From Epiperipatus broadwayi (lineage: Eukaryota > Onychophora > Udeonychophora > Euonychophora > Peripatidae): a stretch of DNA of 64,000 bases. The notes below the pieces were generated by a model. That model did no database searches and was not told the origin of the DNA. It saw only the letters and a program-made list of their open reading frames with translations. This document shows positions 48,732 to 59,578 of this stretch, one piece after another (the first letter of the stretch is position 1; every line of letters begins with the position of its first letter). The stretch is taken from contig JAQFVV010012395.1 in assembly GCA_028023455.1 (NCBI GenBank), positions 2,044,001 through 2,108,000 on the forward strand, read 5' to 3'. The position numbers and the translations under genes were made by a program.

Positions 48732-49243
48732 GGATCAACTATTGTCATCAAAATTTATTTTTGAAGGGACTTGGAAGCTATACAAACTTCCCAACCATTC
48801 AAATATACATGGATAATCACATCAATTGTCAACGTTGGACAATATTATATAACTTGAGTATTTCAAATTTCAATTGTTTAATAATTGTCTCAATCATTTT
48901 CATTCCTTTAATTATGTTGCTTTATACAAAATGTAACCTTTATTAGACCTAACAAAATTTGTTTTTAAAGTAATCCTAATAAATTGACTTATTTAATAAA
49001 GCAAATCTATAATTTAAACAGTATGATTTTAAATTTAATTACATGCTGTAATATATATATATAAACCTATGACATTACAGTCATTTATTCACATATATAT
49101 GTGTGATGATTCATATATACATGTATATGATGATAATTATATACATGTATTCAGAGAGGTTCAAATCTGGCACAGATGGAGCTATGGGAAAAAAATAGGT
49201 GAAACATATAGTAAGTCAGGAATATACCATTTCAATATATATA

Positions 49244-49557
49244 TAGTGAATAAACAATGATTGAAAAATAAATATTTTCAATAAGAGTCCTCAATGTAAA
49301 CATTATAGAAGAAATTAAATTATCATTTGCTATCATTGCTAATTTAATTTCTAATTTTTGCATGTAATGTACTTTTTTTAGTCATGGTTTGTTCACTAAA
49401 TATATTATTTTCAAGTTTATAAACAGTATTATCATGTTTTTTTTTAAATCTTCATATAAGCTTTATGCCACGATTTCTGATAAAATTTCTTATCAAATAT
49501 TTACAATGAACACACTGCTTGAAAATATTATTTTTTTCAATCATTGTTTGTTCACTA
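49244..49557. mobile_element. MITE-like inverted-repeat element
   Basis: The left end TAGTGAATAAACAATGATTG and the right end, reading inward on the other strand as TAGTGAACAAACAATGATTG, form terminal inverted repeats of about 38 bp with few mismatches. The interior (about 240 bp) has no frame and contains a further partial copy of the right terminal sequence at about 49385-49417. If the TA at each end is the target duplication, this would be a TA-inserting MITE, but the flanks are AT-rich and not decisive. Confidence 0.45.
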
Positions 49558-50417
49558 CATATACATTTTCCTGAGATACTTAATTTTTTCATTATCATTA
49601 AGATATTAATTTCAGATTTGTTTTAAGACATATTATTTTCAAGTTTTTTTTAAATTATTGATTTGGTTATTCTTATCTATGGTGATATGAGGATGATCGT
49701 TCCTACAATGAGTAGTATATACATGTGACCAGTTAAAAATTATATATATGTGATATCAATGTTTTTTTATTAATAATATTTTCCACATTTTCAAATAATT
49801 TCATCAATAAAAATGACAATGAATAAAAAAAGATCATGTTATTAATTAAAGATGGAACAGAAATATTCATTCATACACATTTATATAATTATTAAAAACG
49901 TTGTTATGTGTAGAGATACAATATACGTATTGTAATGGAACATGTCTTGACTTTATATGTTAGTAGATTAATAATGGGTAAGAATCTATCTAGGATTTCT
50001 AATTGTATATACCCACATCTACTTCTATCTCTTTCTGGGAGATGAGGTATTAACACTCAAATAAGAAACAAACTCCATCCATATACTCACCTTGCTCTTT
50101 CATTTTTACTTTCCATTATGCCAATATTTCAACTTAATGAGTGGGTATGTGCAAATACGTGTAAGTGTATGAGGATATGAGTGAGTGTGTGAGACTATAT
50201 GACAAATTAAAGAAAATATAACAATACTCTTCAATTTAAATATATATATATATTTAACAAGTTTATTTACAGTCAGCATAATTTTGTTAATGAAGTTATA
50301 ACAAAAATACATTATTCATTTGAACATTGATGAATATTCTTTAATTATTATTATTTACAATTATTGGTCCAATCTCTAGTTCTCTTCAAAGAATAACTAT
50401 TTGAAGTCCATATTATC
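49558..50417. other. AT-rich DNA, nothing recognised
   Basis: No reading frame of note. It contains a GTGAGTGTGTGAG-like simple repeat (about 50180-50194) and an (AT)n run near 50240-50253. Confidence 0.6.
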
Positions 50418-50431
50418 ACAAAGGAAAATTA
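50418..50431 (+). repeat. Left 14-bp target duplication of the foldback element
   Basis: ACAAAGGAAAATTA, identical to 51178-51191. Confidence 0.75.
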
Positions 50432-51177
50432 AAACAGGCCAAACTCTATACATATTGCCACTCAGTGCAAGCCAGAAAAATCAATGGATGCCAGAAGGCT
50501 TGTGCATAAATCCCCCATCTAGTGCCTACTCATCCAATATCCCCAGACTAGTTTCTGGCTTGTGGTCTTCATCCGTGAGAAATCTTGGATATAACACTGC
50601 AGCTAGATCTGAGGATCTAATGCAATCCTCCAGCAGCCACCTTTTATCTTTACTTAACTACAAAACTATGAGACATAAATTAAAAACACTATAATATTTC
50701 TAATCCAATCTCATCAGCTTATATATTGACTTAAAATCAATCCTGCCTAATAGGATATTGGTGGCTATAGTTATTAAAGAACCAAAGACACCAAAGTGTA
50801 TGGGTACTGAGCTGAGTTCAGACCTATATGACTATATATGCTGATGAGCTTGGATTGAAAATATTATAGTGTTTTCAATATATCTCATAGTTTTGTAGTT
50901 AAGTAGAGATAAAAGGTGGCTGCTGGAGGGTTGCATTATATTCTAAGATCTAGCTGCAGTGTTCTTAGATCCAAGGCTCCTCACTAAAGAAGGCCACATG
51001 TCAAAAACTAGCCTGGGGATATTGAATGAGTAGGCACTAGATGGGGATTTTATGCACAAGCCTTCTGACATCCATTGATTTCTTTGGCTTGCACTGAGTG
51101 ACAATATGTATAGAGAGTTTTGTCTGTTTTAATAACAGTTAAGAGCAATCATAATAGTGATCATGTGATGTTTATTG
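50432..51177. mobile_element. Foldback element with about 300-bp inverted arms
   Basis: 746 bp between identical 14-bp direct repeats. The left arm (50430-about 50735) and right arm (about 50835-51132, inverted) are similar along their whole length, with scattered substitutions. A loop of about 100 bp (50736-50834) lies between them, and a 45-bp tail (51133-51177) is present only on the right. Arms are richer in G and C than the surroundings. The left arm is open over 97 codons (50401-50694) and the corresponding minus-strand frame of the right arm reads similar residues (SASQ-NQWM, EGLCI, PSSAYS, NIPRLV) with a stop later on. I do not recognise the product. There is no RT or transposase, so mobilisation would be in trans. 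Confidence 0.75.
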
Positions 51178-51191
51178 ACAAAGGAAAATTA
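51178..51191 (+). repeat. Right 14-bp target duplication of the foldback element
   Basis: Second copy of the 14-mer at 50418-50431. Confidence 0.75.
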
Positions 51192-54100
51192 TTTTATAAC
51201 TTATGATAATTTAAATTACTTTTGCTTGCTAAATTATTTTATCAAAATCATAATTTGTTATTATCTCCAATAATTTGATTTGATCAATTCATATCAATCA
51301 TATGGTGATATGGGATCCCCCTTCTATGATCTTTGATTATTAAAATACTTAGTCAGGTGCACTGAAAACAATTAACTAAATGATTAGTAATAACAAAAAA
51401 ACAACAACTTGTAAGTAATGGTGTCACTGTATAAGTGTTTGCAATTAATATATGTTAAGGCAAAACCTTACCTCCCCCTTGGTGATGATAGGACTTATAC
51501 GTAAGCAAGTTCTCATCTGAACCTAGATTTTATTTTAATTTACAATAAGACTAATAATACTTATCCCTTCTATTATATATTAATGACTTATGCCTCCCCA
51601 TCTGTATTAAAGGGAAAAGATCATGGAAGAAATTTACATAAAATAAATAAATGTCATTAACCTAAAGGTAACTTGAGAGTTCATAAGGAAAATGCCCTAG
51701 TAAAAAATTATCCATTTCAGATTATAGGTGGTAAGATTCGAGTGTTCTAGAACATCTGTTATGCCATTTATAATTTCTCTCTTAAGAAGGCCTGCTTTGA
51801 GATGTAGAGTTTGTCGATTCATTTCTCAATAGTAAAGTTGATGTTTCATAGCATAGGTGAATAAATGTTAGGTCAAATTTATTTCAGTTTTGGAAATTAC
51901 AACTCCATGGGTGATGACTTCCTTTCCCTGATACTACTTTGCAATTAGCAATGCATGGTTGTACGTATTGCCATTTATATATATTTAATAGAATATCTTA
52001 AGTGAATTTAAAAGCAATATCTTTCCTATTGCACATCCAAAATTAATTCAATCTCTGGTTAAAGTTGGAAACACTTTGGAAATATTGAATAATTTAAAGT
52101 TAATTTTGGAGATTTCATTTTAGAATCCTTCAGTTAACTAGGGTTGAATCAATATGCTTTTTTTAGCTTTACTTAATATTCAAACCGTTATTTTTTTTAA
52201 TATTTCGCTTTAATGGCAGTTGAACTCTCCATTCAAACTGCAAGTTTGACTTCTCTGCATAAATTTTGTGCAGGTTGTTCAGCTGATGAGATATTTTTAT
52301 ATGATCTTTGAGAAAAAGGTCATTGGTTTTTATATTTTTCTAAATACCAAAATGAGGATGTTTAATATCATATGATTTTAGATGACTTCAAATAGCAGGT
52401 TCAGTGTTATGACTTGGATTAATTATTTATATCATTAGTTATGATTATTATAATAGCAATAACGATAAAAAAATTATTTGTTTTTTTCTTGAAATAATTT
52501 TTCATTTCTTGCTTACGTCTAAATCTATTCGATCATATTTGCCTCATATTGTTATAATGTATATGAGTTCATCACAACTGATGAATGTTTTTAACAAAAG
52601 TTAGTGTTTTGGTCTATGTTTTATGGTTTAATTAATTAAGATATTTATCTTAAAAATAAATTAGATGTTTAATTGATGAAAACAATTAATTATTTTTCAG
52701 ATACAATGCTTAAGACTAGTTTCATGTTTTTATTGTAATGAATTTTTATTGATTTTTCATTCTCATTAATGTTGTGGTTGGTAGAGAATGTTGTTATAAT
52801 GAGACTTAGATTCGAATTAGGCAAAGAGTGTTTTGATGGTACTGGAGAGATGTAAGATCATACCTGGCAATATATATATACGATAATAAGTGAATGATTA
52901 ATTGATCAAATAATCTATAAACACTGGACACCAAAAATTGTAATAATATATTAAAAATGATTATCTATTAATGAATAAATGGTTTAACACTTTCAGATAC
53001 CAAATAATTTTCTTGAAATCCAGTTGAAATGTCAAATTGTACTAGCATGAAGTAGTTATAAACTAATGATTAAATAAATATAAATTATGAAAGTACAAAT
53101 AATGCTAAGTGCTAATTTATATCAGTTTAAACAAAAATAAATATATGCACTTGACCAATTTGTGTTTAATAAGACATTAGCTTAACTTTTAATAATTATT
53201 TATTCATTGTAATCAACAAAATATAAATGAAAAAATACTAAAATAATACCATAAATTATTAAAATATATAAATCTTTATTTAATATTTTGGTTAGCTGAA
53301 TATTTAATATGAAAATAACATATGTAGAGATTCTTTAAGTTGTTTTTAAAGTATAATGTGATTAATAAACTATGAATAATCATGAGATTCAATTTTAATT
53401 AATAAAAAAATAAAAATTTATTGATATGAGAAACAATAAATAAATAAAATATATATAATTTAATAAATGAATAAAATAATCTCGATTAGGATATTTGATT
53501 ATGAATTAAATATCAACAATATGATTGCATATATTGGATAAATTTGTTATTTATGTTTCTAACAGATTCTGTGAAAGATATACTAATAAATCAGAAATAA
53601 AATATTATATTTGCATGAGCATTTATAAATAAACCCTTAAAATATATACCAAAATAACTAAGTCTGTTTAATTTGTTTCCTGGTTCTTCTTACAACCATA
53701 AATATAAGATTAACAATTTAAGTACAAAATTATATTATCATCCAGGTATATAAACTATATTGTCTAAAGTATAATTTGACAATACTTAAACAGTATTTAA
53801 AATCTATTGATTTTCAAATATATATACATAATAGAAATAAACAAACATATCTTAAAATGTAAATAACATTTAAAATTAGTGTTAAATTACTATATTTAAA
53901 ATTTGCTTTAAAATAACCCAAATTTTCTTTTTGATTAATTTCTATTTCATGTAATATAAACAAACATGTGCATTCTACCATAAATAAAAATACAGTAAAA
54001 ACATGTGACTTCATTAACCTTTCCAAAAAATATTGAACATTCGTTAAACAAAAACTTCATAAAAAAGCATATTTATTAATAAATATTAACAGGATAATAT

Positions 54101-54831
54101 TTGCAGAAACACTATTTATGTTCTGAGATCTCTGATTAATATTTGTAGTATGAAGATGTTTTATGTAAGATTGTATTTGAAGTTCAATCATATTCTAACC
54201 ACATCATTGTAAACTGGATTTTTATCCACTTGAATGTATTATCCATTTTGAATAATCCATAGTAAAATATTGAGACATTAATATTTCCATTTTTATATGA
54301 ATAATAGAACTATTCAATCCTTTGTTATTCTATAATTATAGTGCCATAGTAATCTATAATGAATTCTAAATTTTACTCTTTAGTTGTTTTAGTGCCAATA
54401 GGCATTGTGGCACCAAGAATATTTGATGAATTCCTATATTCCAGTGGCAATAAAAATGCATTTTATATTGCAATGATTTTATTCCAAGATTTTAATAGAG
54501 CTCTTAAAAGACAAAAGACTTTTGGAGCAAACATTTTTTCTTTGTCTAGCTGTTCATTTTTATAGTAAAATTAAACTTTTAATATTATATATAACACATT
54601 GACTTTTCATAGTAAAAGGCAGGTAGAGAAAGTCTCAATCTAAAATCAGTGGCTTTTTATATCTTTTTCCTAATGATAAAACACTTAGGGGATTATCTTA
54701 GATATTGTTACTATGGTTTCACTCAAATATAATCCATTGCTATTGTCTCTGTTATAAAGAGTTAAATTTTGCTTGAAAAAAAGTTTTTGAAATGCAGCAG
54801 CATTCATGAAAGAAAATGTTTCTTAATTTTG
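51192..54831. other. AT-rich DNA without recognisable genes
   Basis: No supported coding frame, RNA gene or element. Composition and homopolymers are like the other non-coding stretches. Confidence 0.6.
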
Positions 54832-54850
54832 TAATAAACAGTTTTTTTTT
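54832..54850 (+). repeat. Target duplication of LINE D, 3' side
   Basis: TAATAAACAG followed by a T-run. The same 18 bases recur at 57135-57152 on the other side of LINE D. Confidence 0.75.
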
Positions 54851-57134
54851 TTAAATAACGATTTATTTAAATGATTTATACAATTTTATACAATGATGAT
54901 TACATGAATACCAAGCAATGTCCATAGCTAAATGAGAAGTGGATATATACATGAATGTTGGATCAATGCTTCAGTAGTATTCTAGATTGGTCCATACTTT
55001 GTCCCAGTTGAACAATTATGTATGCCTCATTGAGCATTGAAAGGCACGTCCAAATTGATAATGAGTATAGGTTTAAAGTCAAGATGCAAAGCAGAGGCTA
55101 GGTGGGCTGGGAGAACACTGACAAGGTCATTGATTCCCCTCCAATCTGTCAGTCTGAGCCCAAGCATCCTGAGATCTGTCCGTCACTTTCTTATAAGTTA
55201 AGCCATTCAGCTTGTGATTAAATTTGTTAGCTTTTATTGTTGAGGTAGATGGTGTGATCAATCCACTAATTGGTAGTCTTTAGATAGTATGGTAGAGTTC
55301 ACATATATATGACTGAGCTCATCTTGGTATTGCATTGATGAGGCAAGACTCATATTTGATCATTGATATCTTTGCAATAATCAGTGCACTAGCATGGAGG
55401 TGTTGGCCCAGGTTTGTTGATACAGCCAATCCGGAGGAAGCATTTTATCTCTGATAATATTACCCTTGATGAGTGTTTTAAATACTTGAAGGGTACTGGT
55501 GTTTGCATTGCCCAGAACAAAACTGCATCTCGTTAGCCAGATGGTGAAGGATAGGAAAATTGCTAATCTAATGTTAGCAAAATTGCCAGCTTTAATTGCT
55601 TGCTGGATTAAGAATGTGTCTGTAGAAAAGCATTTTACCTTTTTGTCAATGAAAGACCCAAGAATGCTGAGTGATGCACAATCTAAGAAAATGTATTGAA
55701 TTGTTTCCTCATCCCTCTGACAGAGTTGACACTGAGAGCTAATTTTGTTAAAACCCCTCCTCATTATGAGAAACTAATTAGTGGGTAGTGATGAGAGGTT
55801 TAATTTCAGAAGAAAATCAATAAATTTGGGTTCCAGAAAACAATGTTTGGCTTTTTTGATCAATAATTTGTTGTTTAATCCAAGAGCATTATGGAGAGCT
55901 GAGGGACAATCTTTCTTTAGCCTGTAAGTTTCCCAGTAGGACTTTTTTTCATTGAAGATATTTGGAGTTAAGTTAATACAGCCATTGACATGTGTCCAGA
56001 TATCAGTCAACCATCCTTTGCTATGGGAAGGTGGCATATCAGTAGGTTGAAATTCTTGGATTAAATTTGTATAGTCCATTTCCAGTGAATGTTTGTATAG
56101 CAGATTTAGTGATTTTTGCAAGTATAATGTAGCAACTGAGTGTAGACCAAGACCATTCAGTTCTCTAGGCATTTGGGCTTTTGCCAAGCTTATGGCCACA
56201 ACCTTCCTTTTCCACTATAGCTTAGTACATAATGAGCCTATTTGTTTACCAAAGATTTTAGTAGGCTTGATGATTGGTAGATAGTAATTGAGTCTTGAAA
56301 ACACTAGCATGTTAAGGAGTGTGATTTTACCAGGAATTGAAAGTAAAATACTGGAGAGAGTGTTGATTGTTTTATTGGTTTTTTGAAGGATTGAATTTTG
56401 AATTTCTCTAGTCATGATAGTTTTTGTTTTTGCCATGGAGAATCCTAAAAAAAGCTGTGGCTTGGCTGTGAATCTGGATGGAATTGTTGTTCCTGTTTTA
56501 ATTCTCCAGATGGAAGATTTGCTATTGTTAATTTGGAAGTTTAATATTTTGGCATGTTTATCAATAATTGTGAAGAGTGTTGGAAGAGGAGCTTTGCTGG
56601 GAAGAAAAATGGTAACATCATCCACATAGGAGATGTGGTTGATTTGTTTTTTGATGATGGGAACATAAATGCCTGGAAAGATATTCTCTAGGTCCTTGAG
56701 CATGGGGTTGATGTAAGTTATAAAACATAGTGATGCAAGGGGAGAACCCTGTGGAATTGATATGTGAGGTCTAAAACCTGTAGACAACCTTCCATCTAAA
56801 GAAATAAATATGGAATGATTTAGTAAAAGGTTTGCTATTATTCTGATGTACACGTCGGGCACCGGATACTCCCACATTATCTGGAACAGTACAGATGGTA
56901 TTACCGAATCAAACGCTGAAGAGAAGTCCAGTTGTATGACCAGTTGCATTGACTTATTGGTTTGTCTGACGTGTTCAGTTAGTAAAAGAAAGTGCTGAAC
57001 TGCATCAATGGTTGATGATCCTTTTTGGGAAAATTGAAAAAATGAAATATGTGAGTAGAGTTGGGGTTGTATCCAGTCCTTAACTAAGGATTTAATTGTC
57101 TTAATTAGCAACGGAATCATGGAAATAGGTCATA
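54851..57134 (-). mobile_element. LINE D: zinc-finger LINE, 5'-truncated, with target duplication
   Basis: About 2.3 kb on the minus strand, flanked by an 18-bp direct duplication (TAATAAACAGTTTTTTTT). It holds the RT from its N-terminal boxes onward, the C-terminal finger and an about 520-bp 3' UTR (54860-55380) that ends AATAAATCGTTATTTAAA and runs into A/T-rich target sequence. It is the most intact RT of this LINE group in the window (301 codons open) but differs clearly from copies A and B and has a different 3' end without TAA repeats. It is a related family or subfamily. Confidence 0.85.
55381..57120 (-). pseudogene. LINE D ORF2 remnant: reverse transcriptase and C-terminal finger
   Basis: Open from 57120 to 56215: IPLLIKTIKSLVKDWI, FSQKGSSTIDAVQ, LVIQLDFSSAFDSV with the first catalytic Asp, SIPQGSPLASLCF, SYVDDVTIFLPSK active site, INNSKSSIW, and FLGFSM. 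The frame changes near 56205 and continues (56199-55774) with RELNGLGLHSVATL, TDMPPSHSKG and EPKFIDFLLKLNLSSLPTN, then TAG-type breaks at 55765-55773, and resumes (55764-55381) with CQLCQRDEETIQYIFLDC and the end motif LYQQTWANTSML. In the C-terminal finger the His of C-x2-C-x8-H-x4-C is Tyr here. The upstream endonuclease and ORF1 are absent because of 5' truncation at 57134. Confidence 0.85.
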
Positions 57135-57152
57135 TAATAAACAGTTTTTTTT
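57135..57152 (+). repeat. Target duplication of LINE D, 5' side
   Basis: TAATAAACAGTTTTTTTT, matching 54832-54849. Confidence 0.75.
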
Positions 57153-57264
57153 AAAAAAAATAACAATAAATAAATCTGCAAATTAAAATACCTTTTTTTT
57201 AAAATTACAATTTAAATAAAATATACTTTATTCAATATATTGCATTCTATAATTTTTTTAAATA

Positions 57265-59327
57265 CAGGAAGTCCCCTAGTTATGAATATTCCAGTTACAA
57301 ACATTTTGCTACTACATAATCTCTGTTCGACTTTAGATCTTTATCTAAGCACCTGATAAAAAAAAAAAAACTATTTACATACATTCTGTAATTGAATTTT
57401 TTCTAAAGTAAGATAAACTTTGAAATTTAGAAAATAATTAAAAGTATATTTTAGAGAATAATAAAAACCTATATAAAATACAGTAAATCTTTTCATCTCT
57501 CTGACAATGATTACTTTTATTTTTAGCATCATCACAGACTGGCTTGATTAGTGCTTATTTTTAAAAGTAGTTTGTGTGCAATTACATTACATATACACTG
57601 TACATATTTCTGTTTTAGAGAATTTTTTTCATTCATATTAATTTAAAAAATGAGTGAGAAATGAAAAAACAGTAGTATTGATACAACTAAAAAGAAATTC
57701 AAGGTCTCATAAACTCCAAACAATCGAGATTGTGAAAAACAAAAACAAAATTAAGGAATATGTTAAAAATGTGGAAATATTTCTTCAAAGATTGTTTCAA
57801 AAAGACGTGGCAGAGTAATAGATGAAATGGAGAAATCTTTGGTTTTATGGATTGAAGATCAACATCAAAAAGCCATCCCAGTGAGTTTATCAATTATTTA
57901 AGTTAAGGCTCTTATTTTGCATGAAAATTGGAAAAAAGAATTAAAAGAAGACTCTGCTGTTGAAGTTATAGCAAGCAATGGCAAGTTTCACAAATTTAAA
58001 ATAAGGTATTCTTTACATAATATTAAATGTATTGATGAATGTGCCAGTGCAGATAAGAAAACTTCCAGTGAATTTATTTCCACTTTCTCTAATATCATTA
58101 AAGATGGAGTTTATTTTCCATGCCTAGTCTTTAATGTAGATGAGATAGGATTATTATGGAAAAAGATGCCTGCACATACATATTTAGCAAAGGAAGAATC
58201 AGTTGTACCTGAGCTTAAACCTTCTAAAACAGATTAACATTGCTTCTTGGAGGTAATTTATCTGGTGGTTTTAAATTTTAGCCAATGCTAATTTATCAGA
58301 CAGAAAATTCTAGAGCATTGAAAGGAAAAGATAAAAGAGTGCTTCCAGTCATTTGGAAATCAAATCCTAAAGCCTGGGATACTGCACAGCTTTTTCAAGA
58401 TTGGTGCTCAAATCATTTTGTGCCTTCTGTTAAGCAATATGGTAGCGAGAATAATTTACCATTTAAAACACTGTTGCTCTTAGACAATTTCTCCTGGACA
58501 TCCAAAATCCTTACAAAATTTATATCCAGAAGTTAAAGTTGTGTTTATCCCTCCCAATACAAGTGAAATACAACCTATGGACCAAACTGTGATAGCTACT
58601 TTTAAGCAGTATTACATGACAAGATTAATGACTCAAGCAATCAAGGCAATGGACAAGGAAGGTGGATCAACACTAAAAGATTTTTGGAAAAGTTATAATA
58701 TATGGAATGCAATAAATATTATTGAGGATGTGTGGGCTGAAATAAAAGAGTCAACAATGAAAGGTTGTTGGAAAAAAATATATCCACAAATGATGAATGC
58801 TTCTATGGACATTGAAGAAACTCTTGAAGATATCACAACTGAAATAATCAATATGAATGAATTCAATTTAGATGTCACTGATGAAGACATTAATGAGTTA
58901 ATGCAATCTCAACACAGAACCTCTATTAAATGAATACTTGATTAAACTTCTAGAGATGAATGAAATACAAAATGAAGAAGAACCTGATAATGAATTTATT
59001 GTCAAGAGTTTGATACTCAAGAATATGAAGGAAGCCTTCATGCATCTTGACAATTTTTGACCATCATGGAAGAATGTGATCTCAATGGATAGCATATCAA
59101 AGGGCAATAGAATGTTACAGAATTCTTTATCAAGAGAAGAAAAAGAATACAATTCAATTAATTCTTGATAAATTTGTAAACAAAACTCCAGATATTAATC
59201 AATAAAAAATAAATACTGTATTTTGAAAATCCTTTTTGATGTTTTTTATAGATCTCTACTTTCAAACAATTTCAACTTTCAAACACACATCAGGAACCAA
59301 TTAAGTTTGTAACTAGGAGACCAACTG
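57265..59327 (+). mobile_element. pogo/Tigger-type DNA transposon
   Basis: 2,063 bp. Ends are CAGGAAGTCCCCTAGTTA on the left and, reading inward from the right, CAGTTGGTCTCCTAGTTA, an imperfect terminal inverted repeat of about 24 bp. TA dinucleotides flank both ends (57263-57264 and 59328-59329), the target duplication expected for the pogo/Tigger group. It carries one broken Tigger-like transposase gene. Length and end structure fit an autonomous-type element that has decayed. Confidence 0.9.
57650..59205 (+). pseudogene. Tigger-like (TIGD1-type) transposase remnant
   Basis: Cut-and-paste transposase with an N-terminal CENP-B-like DNA-binding region and a DDE catalytic core. The N-terminal part (57650-57900) is broken by TGA and TAA codons but shows SKRRGRVIDEMEKSL and HENWKKEL. 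The core is in three pieces: 57917-58237 with VFNVDEIGLLWKKMPAHTYL (first Asp), 58285-58536 with MLIYQTENSRALK and TLLLLDNFSW (second Asp), and 58541-58933 with VFIPPNTSEIQPMDQTVI (third Asp). The C-terminal tail in other frames ends IQLILDKFVNK at about 59160-59190, stop 59203-59205. Frameshifts occur near 58237-58260, 58536-58541 and 58925, with stops such as the TGA near 59060. All three catalytic Asp remain, but no intact protein can be made. Best match from memory is the TIGD1/Tigger1 group. Confidence 0.9.
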
Positions 59328-59329
59328 TA

Positions 59330-59548
59330 TTTCTTAAAATAATTATATATAAATCATATTTTAAAATATGTATGATTTCATATTCACATACTAAATAATA
59401 ATTAACCTTTTTATGTTTATTTAAGTTCATGTACTATTTATTAAATGTAGGCAGTAAATAAAAATAAAATCACCAATATGAATCTATTAATATCCATTTA
59501 AATTTATTAAATCTTTCTAAGTTATAAAATATTAACCTTATTATAATT
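59330..59548. other. Short AT-rich gap between Tigger and RTE elements
   Basis: About 220 bp with no recognisable feature. Confidence 0.6.
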
Positions 59549-59578
59549 TCATCATCATCATTAACCATTATCAATCCA

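Larger units (their letters stand above)
46974..48812 (+). pseudogene. LINE C ORF2 remnant: reverse transcriptase and C-terminal domain
   Basis: Readable boxes: NIRPISMSPLLIKIIE (47033-47083), QYTKKGSSALTAI, LDISEAFDTV (about 47240-47270), SLSISQALPLSALLF (with Ala where most copies have Gly, about 47407-47450), a YMDD box near 47540 followed at once by a frame change, INTRKSSTWCI, then ALEPKYLDFIIKLNLEAMPT (about 48310-48365). The zinc finger is badly eroded (YPRCHR and EEESYNHI-like remains). The end motif RDQLLSSKFIFEGTWKLYK (about 48732-48785) matches the C-terminus of copies A and B. Two short tandem duplications, 48397-48435 (20 bp) and 48694-48731 (19 bp), and many stops break the frame. 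Confidence 0.8.
46737..48960 (+). mobile_element. LINE C: relative of LINE A/B with an inverted 5' duplication
   Basis: RT and C-terminal coding sequence of the same broad LINE group, 5'-truncated in the RT N-terminal box. Its first 200 bp (46962-47166) are also present as an inverted copy immediately upstream (46737-46939). Coding similarity ends near 48810. The 3' boundary is approximate because no trinucleotide tail is seen. Copy C differs considerably from A and B at the protein level, so it is an older copy or a sister subfamily. Confidence 0.75.
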
